Of a stretch of DNA of 64,000 bases, positions 21,717 to 34,084 are shown one piece after another. Numbering within the stretch: position 1 is the stretch's first letter; the number at the start of each line of letters is the position of its first letter. The stretch is from the NCBI RefSeq assembly GCF_963678635.1, contig NC_087068.1, positions 38,589,649-38,653,648 of the forward strand. The letters run 5' to 3'. The position numbers were made by a program, and so were the translations under genes. This stretch comes from Symsagittifera roscoffensis (Eukaryota > Xenacoelomorpha > Acoela > Convolutidae). Below the pieces are notes generated by a model. The model worked only from the letters and a program-made list of their open reading frames with translations. It was not told the origin of the DNA and made no database searches.

Positions 21717-22401
21717 TGAAGACCACTTTCATCATCCACAAATTTTGAAATTAGCTTCCGGTACACATATCAAATGGATTTTAAAAAAGAATAAGAAACA
21801 CAATGAAATCTACCAAAAAGTAACAAAGAAATTGTTACAAAGGCAAAAAATAAATAACCAAAATAATTTTCGCTTCATGCCTACTACAGACTTGAAAATT
21901 GGAACGTTTGTTTTAATACCTAATTTTAATACACAAAAAGGAATCTCTAAAAAATTACAGCCACTTCGAAAAGGACCCTACCAAATAATTGATAAACCAA
22001 CTGAAGTAACATACAAACTTACTGGCTTAAATAGAAAAGAAATCGTTCAACACCGTAACAATCTATTACCTTATTACCCAAAAGAATACGCACTCCGCGA
22101 ATTAACTCAATTATATTCTTTCACAAGTTTACACATCGTTCAAAATAACCCACAAATAGAACAAAATCAGAACGTTAATACCACAAAAAATACAAAGACA
22201 ATTCAACAGAAAAATGTAGACCCTCAAAAATCAAATACACCAGAACTAAAAATATCTCAAAAAGAAAGAAAAAAAAGAAAATTAACAAAAAAAATTTTTC
22301 ACTGGATCAACAACAAAAATCCGAACATAGAGAATCATCAAGTTTTAGAAGCCAACCACGGAAAAACTATAAAACATTCATCCCACAATCTAAAAAATTA
22401 A
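21652..22401 (+). pseudogene. pol: Integrase C-terminal part of copy B
   Basis: This continues the integrase in another frame after the shift near 21,690 (THDEDHFHHPQI onward). It includes the GPY-type module (LQPLRKGPYQII...YKL) typical of Ty3/gypsy integrases, then HRNNLLPYYPKEYALRELTQ and a long basic tail (KERKKRKLTKK). It marks the end of pol. The ATG at 21652 lies in the overlap and is not a real start. Confidence 0.85.
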
Positions 22402-22976
22402 AGAATTCCTTTTAATCACTTTAAACCTTAAAATTTCTGTAAGAACATGCTGAAAATAACCTCGATTAATTCTAGTTCAAATTCAGCCAATAGAAATCGT
22501 TCAAATTGTCACCTTTCTATCTCTTACACAAACTTATTTAGCCCATAGAAATTAATCTCCAGGCATATCTATAACTATAACTTTACAACCTCCAGGTCAA
22601 AAATAAGCAACTTGCTAAAACTTGACAACTAATATAAACACTTCAATATTATAACCCTCCCCTATCAGATTATGCAAAAATCAACAATATTTTCCCAATT
22701 CAGACCTCAAAAATCCCCCAACCAAAAATGGCAAATTAGCCTAAAGTAAGAAAGATCCATGATCATTTGGCCTAAAGCACAAATATTTCAAAGATACCCC
22801 CATTTTTTCAATAAATGAAAACAATACTAAGAAGACCTCCCAAACACCAATAAAAAGCCCTCAACAATTTTTCACGAAACTCAACCTACTTGTCAAAAAA
22901 TTAATAAAAAATCCGACCACACTTGAATTTCGCCTCAAAACTTTAAAAAATATTCGACGGACGAATCATTTCTTAA
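22402..22976 (+). other. Spacer between pol and the 3' genes, copy B
   Basis: No ORF is supported. The CTCCAGG...CCTCCAGGTC block seen at the start of copy A recurs at 22556-22597. This is a plausible region for a subgenomic acceptor site, unproven. Confidence 0.5.
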
Positions 22977-23066
22977 ATGCTTCTTTCCATAACAGTTGAT
23001 CACATAAAACAAAAACTTCTAAACCTCTTCACAAAATTTTTCTATCTATTTAAATTTTTGATATAA
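22977..23066 (+). pseudogene. Truncated ORF-76 homologue, copy B
   Basis: The ATG context matches copy A (TTCTTAAATGCT), but the frame meets TAA after 29 codons. The remainder of the hydrophobic region is still recognisable up to 23,215, where ATGA overlap with the next ORF is kept. Confidence 0.5.
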
Positions 23067-23216
23067 TTTTTCATTGAAACTTTTGAATCTCTAATGATAA
23101 TTTGTATAGTTTTTTGCAATCTTTTTTAAATTTTCTATTCCCTATTTGAACTATATCTTCAACTCTCCCAAACCCTTGACCGCATCTACAGGTACGAATA
23201 TATATAATCTATCTAA

Positions 23217-23411
23217 ATGATACGAACTAATTTTAGTCGAACAGATATATTTCTTTTATTCATAATTTTCCTCACATTTTTAATCTCCCTCATCATGGCA
23301 ACGTGCAAATGTATAAAAAAAGCAATAGTCACCTTTGCACTAGCAACTATTCTCTTGATACTTTTCATTGAAGAATATTATAATAAACACAATTTTTCCA
23401 CTAAAAATTAA
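23217..23411 (+). CDS. Small two-pass membrane protein, ORF-62 homologue, copy B (64 aa)
   Basis: Intact homologue of 685-873: the same two hydrophobic helices around CKCIKK and a C-terminal EEYYNKH. It differs mainly by conservative changes (I/V, I/L) and at the last few residues. It is one of the few unbroken frames in copy B; its shortness makes chance survival possible. Function unknown. Confidence 0.6.
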   Translation: MIRTNFSRTDIFLLFIIFLTFLISLIMATCKCIKKAIVTFALATILLILFIEEYYNKHNFSTKN

Positions 23412-23423
23412 AAAAATAGATAA

Positions 23424-24529
23424 CTTTCCAAAATTGCTAATCAACCACCACCAAACCAGCCCCCACCAACCACATCCCAAGAAAGTCAAATAACACCTAC
23501 AACTACAAACAACCCCCAACCATCAACACGTATTTCTTTTCAAGACAACCCATACACCTTTGAAGAACGACACGCACGCTTATCAGAACCACTAGAACAA
23601 GTTCACCGACAAGCATCTTTAAGTGAACCAACATATAACTTATACCCCACCTTGCAACAAGACCTCAATTGAGTAATACACATTAGCCAAAATCAAAATA
23701 CATTTGAGATACATAGACAGATTATACATCCGCGAAGAAATAGAAATGTTCAAACCTCTAGAGTTCATTTTGAAATACCCCAATCAGCAACACCTCAGAA
23801 TTCTCAAGCAGTACACTACCAGAAACTTCCACACTTCTTTCACAACATAGCACCTCAAATACACCCTCAGACTACTTAGGTTCAACCGCCACATCACAGC
23901 AAATCCGAGAAAACCCTTTTAATCCCCCAGACACGACAGAAAGACCACCATATTGGACAACACACTCTTATACTCAAGGTAAACCGAACATAGTAAATGA
24001 ACCAATAGATGTTTCTTCTGATACAACGCTATCATTATCACCAAAAACACTCTCGCTTCCGTCAACACCATCAATAAGTCAAGTCTCACAGACACTTTTT
24101 CCTTTAAATTTTCCAAACAACCTCGACGCTAAATACCGAGAACAATCATCGTCAAATATCCCTTTACGATTAGATTGGAATACTTTCGTAGCACCTCCCC
24201 CACTATTTGGACAACATCAGGAAAGTAACCGACTCCATAGTTGGGCACTTAATAGACTGCAATATAGACAAGATATCCACGACGAAATCCGAGAACATAA
24301 CATTCAACAAAACAGTCTCCAATTAAAATTTGAAATCACAGTCAAACTTAATAATATTGTTCAACACCCCTTTCCCCTAAATCCGCCAAAAGTAACAGCT
24401 CAATCACTACCTCATCCGTGTATAACAACTGAAGTAATATATAAAAACGATAGATATACCAAAAACACAATTGGATATATCACATTTTATAACCCATACT
24501 CCGGATTATCATACACATGTATATTCTAA
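23424..24529 (+). pseudogene. ORF-X homologue of copy B (broken)
   Basis: Homologous to the ATG-less frame of copy A. Blocks such as STRISFQDNPYTFEERHARLSEPLE and the C-terminal NPYSGLSY are conserved. A TGA at 23670-23672 and at least one frameshift near 23.8 kb break it. I see no in-frame ATG at its start here either. It ends at TAA 24527-24529, overlapping the env ATG at 24517. Confidence 0.7.
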
Positions 24530-27096
24530 AGATATTCACGTTTCAACACATTCTTTTTCTGATTTTTTCCGAACAACATACAAATCCATCCCCTCGTACA
24601 GGGCTTCACTATGATTGTGAATAAAATGAACAAAAAACACTACACAAATACGCTATAAATCAAGTCAAACAATGCGAATCCGAACCACAAGCCATAGAAA
24701 AAACAAATATAGTAGCCACACTATACTCAAAAGCCCGATCAACAAAATTAACACGATACAAATTTACAGCAACATAATCGAAAAGAAAGTACATTGCTCG
24801 CAAGTCTCAAACGGAAATAAAAACCGACTAGACCACGAATCTTTCTATCAAAGTAATATAGAAAGATTATTACATGTGAGCCCTCAAGACTGTAAGAATG
24901 AACTTAGACGACTAAACTTAACACAAAACGACGGAATGAATAGAAAACTTGTAAATTTTCAAGTTTTCCCAGACTTAGCACATCAAGCAGAACCTGAAAA
25001 ACACCAAGGTCACAATAGACTAGACAGAAATTTCCCCTTTCATGGAATACACGGAAGATTGACATACGATCTACATGATAAACACCGGATACCACATATA
25101 GGTATCAACAAGCAGATACAAAAAATAAAGGATATCAAGAAAAAATGTTTTTTGATTGGAAAATACAACTTGAAAAAGTGCAAATAACACGAGATTTAAA
25201 AGAAGACAAATTCTTTACCAAGGTATTCGACTCCCTTGAAAAAATGACCAAGGATATTGCGATCCTACAACACGCACACAAGCAACCATTGTATGGTTTC
25301 CTGATGAAACATGCACAGTTTTTCAAGTCGCAAAAATACACGCTAGAATGATTAAATTTCACCAAAAATATTTTTTTGAATCAATCCCATCTGAAGAAGT
25401 TAATACTGATCGAATCAGAAGCAATAACGCCAAATTTAGAAACCTCCACAATATAGAGAATAAACTAACACGATTTCAAATATACCCGGAAACAGAACTA
25501 GCATGTAAATATAAAAAACCGATTTACAAAACACAGTACTCAGAAATCCTTGTTGAATACGAACATGGTTTCAACATGAATACAGGACATTTAATTGTAG
25601 ACCCCATGGCCACATCTCATTCACCTACCGACGGAAACCCTTATGTTTCAGTAAAATTTCAGAAAAACATAGGAAGAATAGGTGGAAAATTAAAACCACA
25701 AGACGCCGATAGTACACGATTACAAGAACTATCACTCATGAACCGCACATATTTTGGCGCCATTCACTATGATATACATTTAGACATGAAACTAGATTAC
25801 ACAATAGGCAGAATTTTTCAAGAAATGTCACTCTCAGAATTAGAAACACTACACCAATTATGTGAACTTGAAAGAACACTAATTCTACAGTCACTAGCAC
25901 TAGCAGTTCTCAAAATACCATATGCAGGATATTTGTTATCCAGAAATATATCAAATTTTATTGATTATGAAGGAAATATTTTATGGTATTACACTTGTAC
26001 CAAAAAGGTATCCCCCTTATACGTTTTTGAAGATAAGAGATGTTACAAAAGAATCCCCATATTCTACAAAAATAAAGTATATTTTGTTGATAGACTCTCA
26101 AGAAGAACATATTTTTGGGACACAACAGTACCATGTGGATCAGAAAATAGCCAAAACGTTGTTCAATTAAATCCCGACGAAGATAAATACTTTCTACTAA
26201 CACCGTACCCGACATTATTGCCACCATAAAAAAAGTTTTCACCTGAAAGCATTCGAGCTATAGCCAGCAATCCAAATATTGATTTACAATCGATAGGTAC
26301 ATATTCTAAATCAGATATACAACATCACATTAGAACACAACAGTTTCAAGAACTACTAACACAAATGGACACAATACAACGACAAACAATAGACCAAAAT
26401 TTACGAAAACTTGCAGAACCAGCAGGATTTTCAGATATTTACGCACAAGAAAACAGCGGATATTTTAAAGACATCAAAGATTGCATATATTTAAATGGTA
26501 AAAAATATCGACCACAAGATATATCACCAATTAATATCTTTAGTTTTGTAAACCTCAAAAACGAAGTTCTAGCCTTTATAGGATGGCCATATTACATCTT
26601 AGAAAGATTGACTATCTTATACGCAATGTTTAATTTTATTGGATTTCTTTTCTCATTACTAAAAGGAATCTATAACACATGCGCAATACATACACAAGCA
26701 AACCGACAAGCCAGCGTAGCACGCATATTATTTGCAGAATTTTTTGGAATATTTTCATCGTCAATAAGTAAAATCCTCCTAGATGCACAAATTGAAGAAT
26801 ACAAAACAAAACTATCAAAAAATCCCAACACATACGATGAATCAAATAATAATACAAACACATTACCTACGGCACCCCATTTACCAAATAATCATCCATT
26901 ATCTTCAGTCTCACGAAATTTTCGAAACTTAGCAATCACGAACCCCCCTAACTTAAGACCCAGCCACATACGAAGCCCCATCCAACATATATTGACACAA
27001 CACCCGCCAATTGACGACACATACAAACAAATCTTTGAACAGCCCTATACCACCACTTTTCAGTCTCAAAATAATCATTTTTTTGGCCAACGATGA
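24517..27096 (+). pseudogene. env: Envelope-like glycoprotein gene of copy B (broken)
   Basis: The start keeps a signal-peptide-like N-terminus. A TAA at 24622-24624 breaks it after about 35 codons. Open pieces follow at 24672-25187, 25348-26229 and 26365-27096, separated by frameshifts and a TAA near 26,227. The middle block (YTCTKK, CYKRIPIFY, PCGSE) and the C-terminal membrane anchor (WPYYILERLTILY) are nearly unchanged from copy A, so the gene was under selection before B decayed. The stop overlaps the next ATG, as in copy A. Confidence 0.8.
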
Positions 27097-28829
27097 GCAG
27101 ACAAATTGGATCACTCCACCGATCAAACTCCCACCCTGCCAATCTCCAAAACCCACTCCCTATTATCCCACTTTTTGCTTTTCCGCCACCTGATTCACCA
27201 CAAGCTAAAACATCATCAGGCATGAATTCTGATACTAACTCAGATATCACAATTTATACAACAATTTCACAATTCAATAATTCTGATATTGAAACCCCCG
27301 ACGAATTCGCCGATTCAGAACCATCCCCTTCTACACATACCCCGACCAGCTCAACAACCTTCTCAAAACCCCCTCTCCATTCTATACACTCCCATACCCA
27401 ACATACTCCCCATTTAATAATGACCGCTCCACCAACAACTCCCCAGATAATATCCAAATTTCCGAAGAACTAGATAATTTTATAACACTCCAACAACACT
27501 TGCTATCTCCTCACACCCTAACTATTCACCAATTATCATCAACAATAACATCATCAAATCCACCAACACTTACACCAATTTCAGATTATACTCCATCATT
27601 AGCTCATTCATCCACTTCAACAGAATCATCCGTACTTGTAGAACTTTTAAACGTAAATTCCCAAACCACCCATTCCCATCCAAACCCCGGAACCGCCCGA
27701 GAATATATCAACCATCCAGACCACACCAATACTACGAATTTTTCTCCAAATAACCCTACCTTTATTTTCTAAACATACACTAAATCAATCCGACCCTAAC
27801 CCTGAACCACATCACTTTGTAGATGAACATGTTTTAATACCCACACTTCATTGGACAGCTTATTATAATTTCACTAACCCCCTTACGCTACCACTTTATA
27901 AACCACTACCGATATTGAAAGAAATAAGGACGAATTATTCAGATTAACCACAGCACTCACTCCCCGACAATTTACATACGTAGGATACAAAAAATTACTA
28001 AAAACATTCACTGCACCCCGCGCTAACGACTACTCAATTGAATATTACGATCATAACATCATCAGATCTAATCAAGACCAATTTCCTGACGACAATAAAT
28101 TCACTAACCCACAAATCACAGAAAAATTTTTTTTTTAAAATCATCATACATATTCACACTTAACATACTTGATAAAAAACTTGATCACATTATTTCAGAA
28201 GCATTATCAGGCATCCAAGTATATGAATCATTTCATGAAAAAATTCAAATATTTTTACTAACCTTTCACTTCCTGACACCGAAAGAACGCAATTTGCACT
28301 GCTCACACGACATCATTGTGAGAACTAAGCAAACACATACTTATACTTACTATCGCTTAATCCAAAATCATTTTCATTTACACACACCATCACGACAACC
28401 TCACCACAGATTTCAATTCATTAATTCCAAATACAGTTCACCATTTTTCCTAAATTTCACGTATTGCATTAAAAATACTAACTTTCAAGGAATCCTCCGA
28501 AATTATGATCCCATCACTCAAATGTATATATTTTGTCCCCTCACGAAGACCTTCAACGACGAAGAATCCCGACCTCTGATCATTCCGCATGAATATAATC
28601 AACCTATAGAAGTACCCATGTTAGAATTCATCCACAACACTAAATATAATCATAAAATTTATAATCTAATCCAGAACACACCTCATGAATTTGCAGTAGG
28701 CACCGAAGACCTAAAAACCATCAAAGCACTGCAATTGCTTTGGCCACAGTTGCAAACTAAAAACATAATACGCAAACTAGCAAAACTACTAACTACATTT
28801 TTCTACACGGCTTTTTCCCCGACGACTAA
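27093..28829 (+). pseudogene. ORF-599 homologue of copy B (broken)
   Basis: It starts with the same ATGA overlap and the same MSRQ(I/L)GSLHRSNSHPAN beginning as copy A. Frameshifts near 27.46 kb and 27.65 kb, a TAA at about 27,770 and an eight-T run near 28,130 break it. The C-terminal half (28294-28800) is open and strongly conserved (HCSHDI, NFTYCIK, ILRNYDPITQMYIFCP). A last frameshift changes the C-terminus next to the candidate intron. Confidence 0.75.
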
Positions 28830-28831
28830 AG

Positions 28832-28914
28832 GTAACTATGAATTTAATAAATTTCAAACTAACTAATTCAAAATAAAACTAACCATTTTATTCAGTAATT
28901 TGCATTTTCTTTAG
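28832..28914 (+). promoter_or_regulatory. Candidate intron after ORF-599, copy B
   Basis: GTAACT donor after AAAG, AACTAAC branch-like motif, and TTTTCTTTAG acceptor. It corresponds to 6421-6500 in copy A but is 3 bases longer. Confidence 0.5.
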
Positions 28915-30433
28915 TCTTCATACCGCGATCACCTTCAAAACAAGAAAAGACAAATAAAAATATAAACTCTGTTTTCCATTTTAAACTTTATTAAACCAAT
29001 AGCACTAAATGATGCAGTAAAAGTCAATTCAAAGTAGTAAATTCTTTTCTAAATTCTTTCACCAAATGTAGTAAAATTAAATACGATGAAAATCAATCTA
29101 CACTTTTCAACCCCAAAAAGCAGTAAAAGTTAGTTTTAAAGCAGTAAATTCATACAAATGCAACGCAGTAGTAACCTTTTCTATAACTTCTGTTCAAACG
29201 CACAGAAATTTTATCCACAATCGCCCAGCTCGCCCACGAAGAATTGTTTAAAATAATGAATTTACGATTTAAGTTTGCACTAACAACAACTCAAACAAGC
29301 AATAACAAGTTACCACTTTTCCTTTAACCCGATTGGAATGGAATTATATAATAACCAAACTAACCAACGCAGCTTACTAAACACCATAAACCCTAAACTA
29401 ACAGCATGACTAAGAAAAGAAAAACCACGGTACCCAAACCGGATTAAACCAGCTTAAAACTGTATAATTTATTCTTTTGAAGACTATTACCAAGTCTAAA
29501 AAAGAAACAATAAAATACCAAAAAGTCGCAAGACAAACACAAACCACAAACAATTTGATTTTTGAGAAAAGGACACAACCAACGAAACAAAAGGATAACA
29601 AAAAATAAAATAACAAAAAAAAATTAACACAAAACAGGACCCCTTAAAAAACCAGCACGAAATCATACTCCACTTCCTGGCCTAACCCACCAGAGAGGAC
29701 GTCCTGAGCATGCTCTATAGCCGGCCTAACCCACCGTGCTACATCCACGCTTTGTGGCAACATCACTATTTTTGCCAGGAGGTTCTCAAGTGTGAGTAAC
29801 TCTTTAAAAATAACTGAAATAAAACTAAAACGCTTTTGCGAAAACAATTAATCAAAATCATTATTTAAAAATAGAACTAACAAACATTTTATAAAATGTA
29901 AATTATAATATGCAGTACATTGATCACGAACAACCACAAAAACGAGCATCCAAAGACTAGATGACCCTATCACACTCAACCTACAAAATGGCTAAATACA
30001 ACTGACATGCCGCTCACAATCATGACTCGTAAAGGATTTAGAGTACGACTTGACTTCGCAGAAAAGGACTTCATTGAATCAAACCAATGACCACCTCGAT
30101 ATTCAAGTATACGTACAGATCCGAGTTACAAGGCATCCCCTCCAAACACGAACTTCACGCCATTCCCAAAACCAGATCGAAACACACTTCTACACAACCA
30201 ATCAAGAACAGACGATCATAACAAACCATCTTGAAATCAGATTGATTTCTTTGACAGTCAAAGTCTTTGTCAAACGATAACTAATAACTTCCTATCGATG
30301 ACTCCAATTTCCTGGAGCTTTCTTCTCCAAGAACAAAACAGGAAATGATGCTCGTCAAACAACAACGACCAACATCCACCCTTCATTACAGATAGAAGAC
30401 CTAAAATTCAAAACTCTGTAAACCCCGGATGGG
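28915..30433 (+). other. Long 3' UTR of copy B
   Basis: No supported ORF. It contains the GCAGTAAA-like cluster (29014-29172), the conserved CGCACAGAAATT and CGCCCACGAAGAATTG blocks (about 29,200-29,250), the GC-rich palindromic module (29687-29760), and CCCCGGATGGG directly before the LTR. Confidence 0.65.
29687..29760 (+). other. GC-rich palindromic module in the 3' UTR, copy B
   Basis: Same structure as at 7266-7350: the 13-mer GGCCTAACCCACC twice, with GGACGTCC and GAGCATGCTC between. The few changes fall outside the palindromes. Confidence 0.6.
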
Positions 30434-30844
30434 TGGAACCAGATATAAACTATATTTATTCTTTGGTTATAAATTGGATATTTTATCACTATAAAATATT
30501 TAATATTAACCAATCACGATCCATCTAACTAACAAACCACTTATTTGTAAGTGCTGAAATTACTTGTAATTTCAGCACCAGAGAGATTTGAATTTAACTT
30601 AGAAATTAGTTACCTCTCCCAGAGAACTTTAGCAATCGCAATAAGCCAGTATACTCTAGATCTGTTGAGCCTAGCAGAGACTAGTTAAACACCCTGAGAC
30701 TAGTAGATATAAGAGTAAGATTAGGATCGGTATTGGACTAAGAAGTTGCACAAATCTATTCGGCCGAAAATAAGATAGCGTGACGAGCAGACGGTGTACC
30801 CTATCCGAAATTACTCTATGAGTTACACCAAGAAACATAACTCA
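30434..30844 (+). repeat. 3' LTR of copy B (411 bp)
   Basis: It begins TGGAACCAGAT and ends ATAACTCA, the same length as the 5' LTR, with about eight base differences counted by eye (near 98% identity). The inverted repeat is at 30551-30578. Confidence 0.93.
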
Positions 30845-30848
30845 CGTT
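30845..30848. repeat. Target site duplication CGTT, right
   Basis: Matches 8776-8779 on the other side of copy B. Confidence 0.85.
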
Positions 30849-32347
30849 GCACATGGAGTGAATATTAACTCAACTTCATAATACTTTTTCTTTTCACTCG
30901 AAATCAAAAAGGAAACGTTTTTCTTTAGCTTTTTATTTTTTTGTGTCATCTACATTTCAGTTATGTTTATCTTTGACAATTTTGGGTAAATTTTCTCTCT
31001 GGATTTTGTGTGTTTTTTATCGGGATAAAAGATCTATAGGAGAATCTCTAATCTGCTGAAGTGGGTCTGATAATACGTAGTTTGTCCTGCTGTTTGACTA
31101 ATATTCAAAAATACCAATTTAACAAACGAATTTAAACCTTTAACTTATTCGGATTTGCTTCTTAAGTAAAAGGTTACTTCTGTTTCGTATTTGTTGCTTT
31201 TTGATTGCTTTTGAGAGCCGTTCTTCTGTTTTTGTGAATAATGTCCAAACTAATAAACCTGGTTCTTTATTTGATTACCTAAAAGATTGTAAAACGTTTC
31301 CTTTGATGCCAAAACTTGAAGCTTAGTATAAGTGTATGATTTTAGTTAAAATATTTTTTCTGACTTTTTCCGATTTTATTTAGTTTTTCTCGAATTTTTC
31401 AAATTGAGCGTATTGTGTATTTGTTGCTAATTTGTTTGGATTTTAATTACTAAAGAATTTTAAGTTTGTCAAAGGTTGAGTTCTCGTTTTGTTTTTCTGA
31501 TGGTTGTAGTTTTCGTTTTGAATTTTTTTCTAGTTTTGAAGCTGCAACCGCCAGCCCTCTAATCCAATTTTTAGAATATAGTTTTAGAAATTAATATGTT
31601 TTGTTGGGACAAAGTGAGATTTTTTGATGGCTGCTCTCATACTTAAAAAAACTGTTAACGCTTCTGCTTTTGCTAAGTTTGCATGAAAACATAGCATACG
31701 CTTTATTTTATGGCAGTTATTTAGTTTTTAGTACATTAAGACGCGCTCATATGGCTGAAAAATATTTTCGTCGTTAGGAAAATGCATTTGAGTAATGTTC
31801 TGCATTCGTATTGTTGGTTTCTTTTGACAAATTTTGCGCATGGTTTTGATTACGTTCATATTTGTCTAATGGCCATTGATTATATGCCCTTCTTATAGCT
31901 ATTGTTGTGAATAGCTCTATTTTACTATCTGAGAAATGAATGAAAATAAAAGATTTGATTCAAAAAGCTAATTTCATTGTGCTCTGTTAATAAATTATTT
32001 GAATTATCTTCAGTAACCCAAGTTTTTTTTGTGATTTCTCGCTTTAATAAGCACTGCGATAATTGAAACTTTTTATTTTAATGGTTAAAACTGTTTCATT
32101 TTTTTTCCGAATTTTGAGTATTTGTTTCAGATCAACATAATGAAACAAGGACAATGCTTGTCTGGCATTTTTATTAATTTTAGTGTGTAACTTTGTTTTA
32201 ATAATAGTTTGTCAAATTGCCCTTTAATTGTTGAAGAATGTTGGAATGATGCAAATTATCATCATAATTTACAGTTTTTCTTTTTTGAAGGTTATTAGCA
32301 GTTTGGAATGGGCTGGCTTAATGAAAAAACTTTACTGCACAAATCGA
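30849..32347. other. T-rich intergenic DNA, no gene seen
   Basis: About 1.5 kb of AT-rich sequence, T-rich on this strand. No ORF of useful length, no TIRs and no clear repeat found by reading. Confidence 0.5.
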
Positions 32348-33420
32348 TATGCAGCAAAACAAAACACTTGACAAATGTGAAAACTTTGACTAAATTGTTG
32401 AAAAAAGACATTTTTGGATTTTGAAGTGATTTGAATTTTTTTGTTGAGCGCTGTTGACATTAGATTTAGGAGCAGGCGTTTTACTGTTGTCTCGAAAATA
32501 TGGTAAAAAAAATTTATTGTGTTTAAAACATTTTAAGCACTAAGTAAAAGTTTTTGCTACTTGATGCCAACAAGTAGGCTGGGTTTGAAGTATGCGTTAA
32601 TTTTATATGAATTAGTTTTAAATTAAGTTACCAGGTCAAGTCTTTGATAATATTTTTTTTGATAAGAAAGTGTATCTGCTAGACAAAACTAATTTCTTTT
32701 GCTACGGATTTAGGTTAAGAAAAATACTTTTGGAAAAACGATTTCTTCTGGAAAAAGTATTCGTTCACATAAGTCGTTTCAACTTGTGTTGCATCTATTG
32801 TAAGGTTTAATATAATCAGTAATTTGTTATACCTTATTTGAAAATGAGTTTTGTGTCACTCAAGAACAACTGAGAACTTTTTTTGGCTAAGTTGCATTTT
32901 CGTTAGCTGATTTTTTATTCAATTTTTTCCCAGCTTGAATGATATCTTTGCTGGAAAAAAAATTAATTTGGTCCTATCAATTGTCAAAAAAAAATTCCAG
33001 GAAAAAACGAAAAACCAGTAAGTCGGTAAAGTAGACCGAAAAACAAAGTAGAGTACAAGAACACAAGTTAGAGGAAGAAAATGAAGAAAAGAGAAATCAT
33101 TATTGAGTGAATTTAAAAGTAACTTAGTGTTCAAACCAGATAAAAAATACACTGACACGATTCAATTTAGTTTTATAATCTTCATACGAATTTGGTTTAA
33201 AAAAATTTCATCTTTTTTATAATAAAAAAATTTCACTCTACAACGAGGCTTCTAATTTAGGCTTCATTTTTTGTTGGGAAGATTTGAATTTTAATGAGAG
33301 TTGTTTTCAAATTTTCTTGTTTATGCTCAAAAAGTGAGCTCATTAGAAATGAAAAAGCTGCAAACACTATCGAAACGCATCACAAAACACTGATTTGGCA
33401 ATGTTTTCTTATTACAAATG
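32348..33420. repeat. Direct repeat R1, copy 1 (about 1.07 kb)
   Basis: From GCAGCAAAACAAAACACTTG to ACAAATGATATCCA this matches 34085-35172 with small indels and scattered substitutions (about 95% by eye). Short minus-strand frames at 32919 and 34658 are translations of this repeat and are not genes. Confidence 0.8.
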
Positions 33421-33484
33421 ATATCCATTGTCCTGATTATGTTCATGTTTGTCTACTAGTCTTTTGAGTGAGCTAAGAACGACA

Positions 33485-34055
33485 GCTAACTTTTGATAAA
33501 AATTATGGGAATTTGATTTATGGAAGTGTAGTTTGTTGGTTTTGTGCATTTTTGTCAAAAACTCACATTTGATTCTTTTTCATCTGAATTGTGGATGCTT
33601 AAAATATTGGCTGCCACGAAAACAGAAGGAGGAAAACGAATCCATTCAAAACAAAATTAGTAAAATAGGCTTTTAAGTCAGCATGCTTATAATGTTTGTA
33701 AAAAATTAGTATGTCGAATGAAATAGTTTATGGGTGCCAAATGTCGTTCAAAGAAAAAGCAAATAGTCGCTGAATTTTTTTTTCAAAGGAAAAAGTTTGT
33801 TAATTGCAATTCAAGTACTCACAGTTTCTAATATTTTTTCTTGATTTATGTTAACAAAATAAGTTTTTTTTTAAATTACTTTTTCTGGTGCAACTAATTT
33901 TTTTAAATTTCGAGTTTATTCTTTGTCAAGGTTTTTATTTACTTGACATCCTCTGAAATATAATATAATTGTTAATTCGCAGAGCTTTTCACTTAGATTG
34001 TGGTGTTTGATAATAAATCAAAAGTTCATACTCTTAAGTCAGCTGCTTTTGCGGA
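33485..34055. repeat. Dispersed repeat R2, copy 1
   Basis: Shared with 35550-36120 and 37561-38070. Diagnostic pieces are GTAGTTTGTTGGTTTTGTGC, TTTGTCAAAAACTCAC and GGCTGCCAC(G/A)AAAACAGAAG. No coding capacity seen. Confidence 0.7.
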
Positions 34056-34084
34056 GCAATTATTCAATTGATTTCAATTATTCA

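Larger units (their letters stand above)
8780..30844 (+). mobile_element. Complete giant env-bearing Ty3/gypsy-type element, copy B (22,065 bp)
   Basis: Full-length insertion flanked by CGTT duplications, with 411-bp LTRs that differ at about eight positions by eye. The order is LTR, PBS, leader ORF, structured leader, ORF-155 remnant, gag-protease, a second partial gag-protease unit, RT-RNase H-integrase, small ORFs, ORF-X, env, ORF-599, 3' UTR, LTR. The PR-RT-RH-IN order, the YLDD box, the D-D35-E integrase and the GPY-type C-terminal module place it with Ty3/gypsy rather than Copia. Nearly every large gene has stops or frameshifts, so B is not autonomous today. Without the internal duplication it would be about 18.4 kb. 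Confidence 0.93.
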
